From NCBI GenBank assembly GCA_002361735.1, contig DETS01000020.1:1-20514 (forward strand): a DNA stretch of 20,514 nucleotides, read 5' to 3'. Below the pieces are notes generated by a model. It was given only the letters and a program-made list of their open reading frames with translations, had not been told where the DNA came from and ran no database searches. Shown here piece by piece: positions 15,475-20,514 of this stretch. This stretch comes from Lachnospiraceae bacterium UBA3282. GTDB lineage: Bacteria > Bacillota > Clostridia > Lachnospirales > Lachnospiraceae. Every line of letters starts with the position of its first letter. Positions within the stretch are counted from its first letter, which is position 1. The position numbers and the translations under genes are program-made.

Positions 15475-18400
15475 TTACCGCCTGGGGAAATAGTAACCCA
15501 CGCTGCCGTCTCTAAAGCGGGCAACGTTTGCAGTGACGGTTGCCTTCAAATTGGAACCGTCCTGCAGCGTGACCGTAATCTTCATTTTCTGCAGATCCCG
15601 GTTTGTAATGTATAGACTGCTGGAGGACTTGCTTGTGGTTACTTTGCCGGGGATTGGCTGCAGGTAATAAAATTGTTTGCTATATACATCTTTGTTGCAT
15701 CCGGCATTTTTGCCGCCGGATACGGATACGGTAAAGTTGCTGGTCGTCCAGTTATCATCAAGCACAGGAACCCAGCCGCCATCGGCATAAATGGAAGATG
15801 GACGAGAGTCATATTCAAGAGTCAGCTTTTTGAAAAGCCGGGAAACTGTGACGGTGTATTTGTTGGAGACCACGTTGCTGCCATCCGCTGCCGTCGCTGT
15901 GATAACTGCCGTTTTATCCACATCTGCGGCATTTTTACTTGCTGTTACTTTACCGTTTTTATCGACCTTTGCCACCGCTTCATTGCTCGACTTCCAGGTT
16001 ATCTTTGTGCTGTCGGGCTTACCGCAGTAGCTGTAGTAGTGAGCGGATAAGCGGATGCTCTTACCCTGTGCGATCAAGCCGCTTCCGTTGCGCCCGTTAG
16101 TGCCGATCACCAGTTTGGACATGGGAACCAGAACCTTGACCGTACAGGTCGCTTTTTTATTGCTGCCGTCGGTGGCAGCGCAGGTGATGGTCGCCTTGCC
16201 GGCGGTGTGTGCCGTCACAATACCGTTTTCCACGGAAGCGATGGCGGGGGCATTGCTGGTCCACTCAACCAGTGTACTGTCAAAACTGCCGCTTCCGTCC
16301 ACCTTTGCCGTCAGTGTTTTACTGAGAGGCGTATTGACATTTACCGAGCTGTTAAACAGGTTTACGCTCTTGTCGGAGAGGGTGATCTTTGTGATCATGC
16401 CCGATACGATCGTGAGCGTGTATGCCGCGGAGGTCACGCCGGAGCCATCCTTGGCTGTGGCGGTCACGGAGCAGCTTCCGGAAGCGCCCTTCTTGGCGGT
16501 TACTTTGCCGCTCGAGGAGACGGTGACCATGGCATTGCCGGTGACCGCCCAGGTCAGCTTTTTATTGGTAGCGTTCGCGGGCTGAATAGCTGCGCGTAAC
16601 GTAACGCCTTTTCCGGAAGCCACTTTGGTGGGACCGGAGAGGGTGATGGCGGTAATGGGCTGATTTACGGTCACGGTACAGGACGCGCTCTTGTTTCCGC
16701 CGTCGTTTGAGGTCGCCTTGATGACAGCCTTTCCGGGCGCCACGGCAGTGACGATACCTTCGGCGGAGACGGTTGCCACTTTGAGATTGCCGCTGGACCA
16801 GACCACATCGGCTGCTGTGCCGGCGGTATTATCCAGCTTGGTTACTTTGAGATAAGGTTTCAAATCCAGCGTTGCGTCCTTGTTGAGGCTGGTTTTTTTA
16901 AACGTTTTGTTCTTGTTGTCCTGGAACGCTACTTTTTTGATGTCCGTCTTAGTGATCACTTCTATCTCAAAAGTGCCTGACACGCCGTTAAAGGCTGCGC
17001 CGTCGCTGCCCACAGCGGTGGCGGTAACGATGTATTTCCCGGCAGGGGTAGTGGTTTTTGTCTTTACGGTGCCGTTTGATATCGTGATGCCGGCGGTCTT
17101 TGCCGCGTCGTTTACCGCCCATGCGACCTTTGTGGAGATGGCATAGGAGGGAATGACTGCCGCGGTCAATTTCAGATTCTTACCGGCAGCGATGCGGGAT
17201 ACATTGCCGGCGGATGTCACATTCACTGCCGTAGGAATCGGTGTCAGGGTAACGGTCTTGGAGACCGCCTTACTCACCTTGCCGGTGTGCGGATTGACAG
17301 CGATCGCTTTCACGGTTTTACTTTTCGCACCGCCCAAGGAGAAGGGGGCGGTATATTTCACGGCATTTGTGACTGCGCCGTTCTTATAGGAAGGCGATTT
17401 GCCGTCCGTATTATACCAGATTTCGATTTCGGAAACGGCAGTCTGGGTGGTGAGGGTGACGGTCACCGCCTCCGCTATGTAGGTCTTGCCCTTCTTGTCC
17501 TTGGGAGAGGGTGTCTCCGCGATGGTAATGACGGGCGCATCCGGTGTTGTTGCATCGGTGGCAATCTTTAATGCGCCGGGCAGCCAGGTGGTGCCCGATC
17601 CCATGCCGGACCCCGAGGATTTGGTGGTGGAGGACTTCATCTTAGAGAGCAGGGCGTCCACCCTTGCCTTGCCCGTCTTACTTCGGATGGAAGCATCGGC
17701 GGATAAGATTACCGCTGCCGTGCCGGCTGCCGCGGGGGAAGCCTGGCTGGTGCCGCTCATGAGTCCGTAGCCGGTAGGAATCGTGGAATAGATACGAACG
17801 CCCGGGAAGGCAAGGTCCACCGTGCTGCCAAAGTTGGAAAAGGAAGCTCTGGCGCCGTTTTCGTCTACGGCAGCTACGGAGATTGAGCCAGGATACGCTG
17901 CCGGGAAATTGCAGCCGTCGGAGTCGTCGTTGCCGGCAGAGGCAAAGACGGCTACACCTGCCTTGTATGCCTTTTCTATAACAGAGGCGTACTGCGCAGA
18001 GTACATCGGGCTGCCCAGACTCATATTGATAATGTCGTTGCCATCCGTGACGGCAGCCTCAATGGCACGCATGACATCTGCGTTGCTGCCCGATCTTCCG
18101 TCGGTTGACTTGGACATAACACAGTAGCTGCGTATGGTTGCCTTGGGGGCGATACCTGCGCCGCCCTTGCCATTGTTGGCGGCAGCGGCGATGATGCCCG
18201 CCACATGGGAGCCGTGGGAGCCGTTATCTACATTGTAGGCGCCGCCGCTACCGCCTTCTGATGATACAAAGTTACGACCCGTCACGTCGTGTAAGTCCTC
18301 ATGATTAGCCTGAACACCGCTGTCGATGACGGCAACCTTGATGCCCTGCCCTTTGTAGCCGGCAGTCCAGGCATAGCGGGTGCCGATATAATCGTGCTGC

Positions 18401-19449
18401 CACTGTGCGCTGTAGCCGGGATCGTCGGTGGAAAAGGCGTCGATGGAGACATCATCCACGCTGTTCACATAGTTATAATAGTTGGGCCACACGGCGGGAA
18501 GCTTGACGTCCGAGTCGGCAGCCGCTGCCACAGCCAGAGATACGGTGGCTTTTTCAGGCAGGTTGATCACGGCTACGCCATAGGAGTAGCTGTCCAGAGC
18601 GCCGCCGAATGCTTCCGCGATTTGCTGTGCCTCCTCCTCGGTGTCTGCCAGATAGACGACTTCTCCGAGTTCATAGAGACCTTCCGCATCGGGAAAGAGA
18701 TCCTCTTTTGCGGCATTGAGATCGACAACGTCTCCCACGTGTTTAGCAAGCTCCTGCTTGTCAGCAATCTGCTGCGTGGTGAATGTATAGTCGTCGCCTA
18801 AGCCCGGAAAAATAGCAAAGGCAGATACTTCGTCCTCAGGAAGATCGTTTTCGGATACGGAGTTTTCGGATACCGAATTTTCGGATACGGAGTTCTCGGA
18901 AATACTTTCCTCGGGATCCTGTTTTTCGTCTTCAGCGGGCGTTTCGGGATCCTGTTTGTCGTCGTCTTCAGCGGGCGTTTCGGGATCCTGTTTGTCGTCG
19001 TCCCCTGCGGGCGTTTCGGGATCCTGTTTGTCGTCGTCCCCGGCGGGCGTTTCGGGATCTTGTTTGTCGTCGTCCCCGGCAGGTGCTTCGGGATTCTGTT
19101 TGTCGTCATCCCCGGCGGGCGTTTCGGGATCCTGTTTGTCGTCGTCCCCGGCAGGTGCTTCGGGATTCTGTTTGTCGTCATCCCCTGCGGGCGTTTCAGG
19201 ATCCTGTTTGTCGCCGTCCTCACCGGGTGTCTTGGGATCGCTTACGGTCTCCCCGCTCTCAGGTGTCTTGGGATCGCTTACGGTCTCCCCGCCTGTTGGA
19301 AGCGGAGCCGATGTTTCATCGGATGGTTCCTCAACCGCCACCGGGACGGGATCGGAGACAGCAGGCGCGGTTGCCAGAGCGTCGATTCCTGTGGTCTGGA
19401 ACAACAGGACGCCTGCCAGTAAAAATGACAGCAGTTTCGTTTTTTTCAT
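15475..19449 (-). CDS. Secreted subtilisin-like (S8) serine protease with acidic repeats and BIG2-like domains
   Basis: A 1324-residue exported protease. Signal peptide at residues 1-26 (cleavage after ALA). Proline/acid-rich tandem repeats span 54-201. The prodomain covers about 218-335, with EEAQQIAEAF and LDSYSYGVAVI near 271-295 and an exit motif VWPNYYNYV. The catalytic domain has D376 in AVIDSGV, H412 in HGSHVAG, oxyanion N507 in SAGND and S568 in SGTSQASP; the triad is intact. A chitobiase-C-terminal-like segment (EIWYNTDGKSPSYKNG) follows at about 645-740. Five or six BIG2-like Ig domains then run to near the C-terminus; the last is degenerate. There is no LPxTG motif, so wall retention would rely on the Ig domains. 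The ATG has a GAAGGAAAG site; the lipoprotein gene ends 42 bases upstream, making a two-gene operon. The substrate is unknown. Confidence 0.93.
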   Translation of the reverse strand: MKKTKLLSFLLAGVLLFQTTGIDALATAPAVSDPVPVAVEEPSDETSAPLPTGGETVSDPKTPESGETVSDPKTPGEDGDKQDPETPAGDDDKQNPEAPAGDDDKQDPETPAGDDDKQNPEAPAGDDDKQDPETPAGDDDKQDPETPAGDDDKQDPETPAEDDDKQDPETPAEDEKQDPEESISENSVSENSVSENSVSENDLPEDEVSAFAIFPGLGDDYTFTTQQIADKQELAKHVGDVVDLNAAKEDLFPDAEGLYELGEVVYLADTEEEAQQIAEAFGGALDSYSYGVAVINLPEKATVSLAVAAAADSDVKLPAVWPNYYNYVNSVDDVSIDAFSTDDPGYSAQWQHDYIGTRYAWTAGYKGQGIKVAVIDSGVQANHEDLHDVTGRNFVSSEGGSGGAYNVDNGSHGSHVAGIIAAAANNGKGGAGIAPKATIRSYCVMSKSTDGRSGSNADVMRAIEAAVTDGNDIINMSLGSPMYSAQYASVIEKAYKAGVAVFASAGNDDSDGCNFPAAYPGSISVAAVDENGARASFSNFGSTVDLAFPGVRIYSTIPTGYGLMSGTSQASPAAAGTAAVILSADASIRSKTGKARVDALLSKMKSSTTKSSGSGMGSGTTWLPGALKIATDATTPDAPVITIAETPSPKDKKGKTYIAEAVTVTLTTQTAVSEIEIWYNTDGKSPSYKNGAVTNAVKYTAPFSLGGAKSKTVKAIAVNPHTGKVSKAVSKTVTLTPIPTAVNVTSAGNVSRIAAGKNLKLTAAVIPSYAISTKVAWAVNDAAKTAGITISNGTVKTKTTTPAGKYIVTATAVGSDGAAFNGVSGTFEIEVITKTDIKKVAFQDNKNKTFKKTSLNKDATLDLKPYLKVTKLDNTAGTAADVVWSSGNLKVATVSAEGIVTAVAPGKAVIKATSNDGGNKSASCTVTVNQPITAITLSGPTKVASGKGVTLRAAIQPANATNKKLTWAVTGNAMVTVSSSGKVTAKKGASGSCSVTATAKDGSGVTSAAYTLTIVSGMITKITLSDKSVNLFNSSVNVNTPLSKTLTAKVDGSGSFDSTLVEWTSNAPAIASVENGIVTAHTAGKATITCAATDGSNKKATCTVKVLVPMSKLVIGTNGRNGSGLIAQGKSIRLSAHYYSYCGKPDSTKITWKSSNEAVAKVDKNGKVTASKNAADVDKTAVITATAADGSNVVSNKYTVTVSRLFKKLTLEYDSRPSSIYADGGWVPVLDDNWTTSNFTVSVSGGKNAGCNKDVYSKQFYYLQPIPGKVTTSKSSSSLYITNRDLQKMKITVTLQDGSNLKATVTANVARFRDGSVGYYFPRR
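18847..18906 (-). repeat. Four 15-bp tandem repeats coding SVSEN-type pentads
   Basis: Codes residues 182-201 (SISEN followed by three SVSEN units) of the protease. It lies at the junction between the acidic repeats and the prodomain and is probably a flexible linker. Confidence 0.9.
18916..19200 (-). repeat. Eight tandem repeats, 36-bp period, coding PETPAGDDDKQD-type units
   Basis: Codes residues 84-178. The core GTTTCGGGA or its variant recurs at 18941, 18977, 19013, 19049, 19085, 19121, 19157 and 19193, exactly 36 bases apart; the last unit on the protein is one codon short. Alternating PETPA/PEAPA units with Q-N/Q-D variants suggest expansion by two-unit blocks. Two related 12-residue units (GETVSDPKTP) precede them at residues 54-75. 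Confidence 0.93.
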
Positions 19450-19491
19450 TTCTTTCCTTCTCTTTCTGTTGCTGATGTTACCGGTTGGCAG

Positions 19492-19911
19492 TTACTGAAC
19501 GGTGTCGTCTTGGATCACGTTCGTTTGGTTGGGCGCCAGAGTCGGATAATCATTTTCCTCACCCATGCGGAGAAGCTCCGAGATATCCTTGTCTGTGCTG
19601 TAGGCGGCTACCCCGTAGGAGTAGCTGTCCAGTTCGATGCCATAGAGGTCTGCGATTTCCTGCGCTTCCTCCAGGCTGTCGGCAAGCGCTGTCAACTGCG
19701 GTGAGTCCGTCTCCGTTGCAGGAGACAGTTCCGCGTTCGCGTCTGCCGAGGAGGACAGTTCTGCGTCCGCTCCTTCGAGGAGAGTGAGCTGCGATGTTTT
19801 TGCGTTGTCACTGGCCATCTCCACATACTCCCGACTGCCGCCGCAGCCACAGAGCCCCACCGCCGAAAGCAGGATGATTCCCAGTGCAAGAGTAGTCCTT
19901 TTTATCTTCAA
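19492..19911 (-). CDS. Lipoprotein with stand-alone subtilisin-prodomain-like segment
   Basis: A 139-residue lipoprotein. An n-region (MKIKRTT) and hydrophobic core lead to a lipobox-like LCGC, with C23 the likely lipidated cysteine. A Ser/Ala/Glu-rich linker follows, then residues 78-130 matching the prodomain of the protease encoded next. Both have EEAQ-x-IA, a glycine loop, LDSYSYGVA and a closing P-x-x-x-PN. This suggests a membrane-tethered copy of the propeptide core, acting as an inhibitor, intramolecular-chaperone substitute or immunity factor for the protease; the role is inferred. The start is TTG at 19911 (minus strand), chosen because GGAGGTGAG (19915-19923) is correctly placed and no ATG fits. 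It is the first gene of the operon with the protease. Confidence 0.85.
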   Translation of the reverse strand: MKIKRTTLALGIILLSAVGLCGCGGSREYVEMASDNAKTSQLTLLEGADAELSSSADANAELSPATETDSPQLTALADSLEEAQEIADLYGIELDSYSYGVAAYSTDKDISELLRMGEENDYPTLAPNQTNVIQDDTVQ

Positions 19912-19928
19912 TGTCTCACCTCCCTCTC

Positions 19929-19946
19929 AAATCGTTTTCGCGATTT
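19929..19946. repeat. Small inverted repeat in the leader of the lipoprotein gene
   Basis: AAATCG (19929-19934) and CGATTT (19941-19946) around a 6-base loop, directly upstream of the ribosome site. It could form a short hairpin in the mRNA leader. Weak evidence. Confidence 0.35.
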
Positions 19947-19984
19947 TATGGTAAACTAAGCGTTAAATCTACCTATTACCATAT

Positions 19985-20012
19985 ATTCTACACTGTATAG
20001 TGTAAAAAACAA
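19985..20012 (-). promoter_or_regulatory. Candidate promoter of the lipoprotein-protease operon (minus strand)
   Basis: Read on the minus strand, -35 TTGTTT (20007-20012), 16-base spacer, -10 TAGAAT (19985-19990). Transcription would start near 19978, about 67 bases before the TTG start. Confidence 0.5.
19989..20004. promoter_or_regulatory. Palindrome in the promoter spacer, candidate operator
   Basis: TACACT (19989-19994), GTAT, AGTGTA (19999-20004). It occupies the spacer and touches the -10 box of the candidate promoter, the usual place for a repressor site. No regulator gene for it is obvious in the window. Confidence 0.5.
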
Positions 20013-20224
20013 GATGACATATTGCATGAATTATTGGGGAGGGGGTAGAAGAAATATGGCAATTTAGCGGAAAAGGAGGAAGACATGGAATAGTCGGGCA
20101 AAAAAGAAACGATGTTACGGGCGAAAAAGCAGTGGATTTTAAGGTGATGTTATGCAAAAAATATTATTAACGAAATAACGTTTTACACACAAGGGGATAC
20201 AAGATATAGAAGTGGAATAGAAAA
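20013..20224. other. AT-rich divergent intergenic region
   Basis: Two ribosome-site-like runs (GGGGAGGGGG near 20037 and AAGGAGGAAG near 20074) precede ATGs that meet stops after two or three codons, which may be a decayed gene. Nothing else is recognised here. Confidence 0.4.
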
Positions 20225-20392
20225 ATGAATTGGTTAAATACAAAATATAGTGTTGTGCAGATTCAACAAATACGGTTTTCTGATGATACTTTTGGATATT
20301 TGATACAATGGACAGGGGGTGGACTCGATGTTATACTGTCCCTATCGAGAGGACCTCATCAGAAAACTACTTTGAAATGGAGAAAATTATGA
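20225..20392 (+). CDS. Hypothetical 55-residue ORF
   Basis: Open from ATG 20225 to TGA 20390-20392, overlapping the ATG of the next frame as ATGA. It starts MNWLNTKYSVVQIQQIRF and ends LKWRKL. The ribosome site is weak (GTGGAA). The ATGA overlap suggests coupling, but a shorter frame with a better ribosome site covers part of the same bases. No family recognised. Confidence 0.3.
   Translation: MNWLNTKYSVVQIQQIRFSDDTFGYLIQWTGGGLDVILSLSRGPHQKTTLKWRKL
20310..20349 (+). promoter_or_regulatory. Two interleaved inverted repeats (pseudoknot or alternative hairpins)
   Basis: GGACAG (20310-20315) pairs CTGTCC (20336-20341); CTCGAT (20324-20329) pairs ATCGAG (20344-20349). The arms are in order A-B-A'-B', so both stems together would make a pseudoknot, or they compete. 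The 2-base connector makes a simple H-type fold strained. They sit just before the partial gene at 20389. Confidence 0.35.
20328..20375 (+). CDS. Possible 15-residue leader peptide
   Basis: ATG 20328 to TGA 20373-20375 reads MLYCPYREDLIRKLL. AGGGGGTGG (20314-20322) is a strong ribosome-site candidate, better than that of the overlapping 55-residue ORF. It ends 13 bases before the next gene and overlaps the interleaved inverted repeats, an arrangement seen in translation-coupled leaders. No family recognised. Confidence 0.3.
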   Translation: MLYCPYREDLIRKLL

Positions 20393-20514
20393 CAGATAAC
20401 GAATTGTTGTTAGCGATGTCGGATTTGCTGGATACCAAGCTGAAAGCAGAATTGCAGCCGATCAGAGATGATATTCATATTCTGAAGAAGGATGTACAGA
20501 CTTTGAAGTGCGAG
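20389..20514 (+). CDS. Partial hypothetical protein, coiled-coil-like (cut by window edge)
   Basis: The first 42 codons of a gene running off the right edge: MTDNELLLAMSDLLDTKLKA, then ELQPIRDDIHILKKDVQTLK. The heptad-like spacing of I/L with charged residues suggests a coiled coil. TGGAGA lies 5-10 bases before the ATG. The start overlaps the 55-residue ORF as ATGA. It resembles short coiled-coil hypothetical proteins I have seen in gut Clostridia; function unknown. Confidence 0.6.
   Translation, partial: MTDNELLLAMSDLLDTKLKAELQPIRDDIHILKKDVQTLKCE

Noticed and set aside
18916..19200. 36-bp regularly spaced repeats resembling CRISPR period
   Set aside because: The units are contiguous with no unique spacers, lie inside the protease gene, and keep its frame.
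18798..19498. Long open frames in other frames and on the plus strand across the protease repeats
   Set aside because: They arise because in-frame tandem repeats keep several frames open; the signal peptide and catalytic motifs fix the minus-strand protease frame.

Overview
The window looks like a chromosomal segment of a low-to-mid G+C Gram-positive anaerobe, most likely a Lachnospiraceae-type Clostridia member. This is inferred from the strong AGGAGG-like ribosome sites, sigma-A type promoters, the ECF S-component, LacI and OFA-type genes, a secreted protease with BIG2-like repeats, and a Wadjet operon of the kind common in gut Firmicutes. No rRNA, tRNA, CRISPR array or transposase was seen.

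Region 1 (82-6639) is a complete four-gene jetABCD operon encoding a Wadjet SMC-family plasmid-defence complex, probably type II. Each gene overlaps the next by 11-20 bases. JetC has an intact Walker A, signature and Walker B; JetD has an intact Toprim-like glutamate and DxD. The operon appears more AT-rich than the genes to its right and is followed by a frameshifted remnant of a membrane sensor gene (6818-6959), so it may have been acquired horizontally.

Region 2 (6991-9171) holds a LacI-family regulator, a perfect 17-bp palindrome, an ECF transporter S-component, a lysine-rich small ORF built on a 42-bp tandem duplication, and a wrecked uridine-kinase-like gene that has lost its ATP-binding half.

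Region 3 (9200-12998) has a consensus promoter and a long purine-rich leader before a 612-residue cytosolic protein of uncertain function. A small zinc-ribbon gene overlaps its end. A separately promoted OFA-type MFS transporter follows, with an unusual structured leader, and ends at a strong terminator.

Region 4 (13043-15368, minus strand) is a 750-residue protein with a degenerate cyclic-nucleotide-binding-like N-terminus and a long domain I do not recognise; it has its own promoter.

Region 5 (15418-20012, minus strand) is a two-gene operon: a lipoprotein, then a 1324-residue secreted subtilisin-like protease with tandem acidic repeats, a prodomain, a catalytic domain and BIG2-like repeats. 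The lipoprotein carries a stand-alone copy of the protease prodomain core, which suggests a membrane-tethered inhibitor or folding chaperone for the neighbouring enzyme. A palindrome lies inside the predicted promoter of this operon. This pair is the most interesting feature in the window.

Region 6 (20013-20514) is an AT-rich divergent intergenic stretch leading to a coiled-coil-like gene cut by the window edge, preceded by two overlapping small ORFs and two interleaved inverted repeats.
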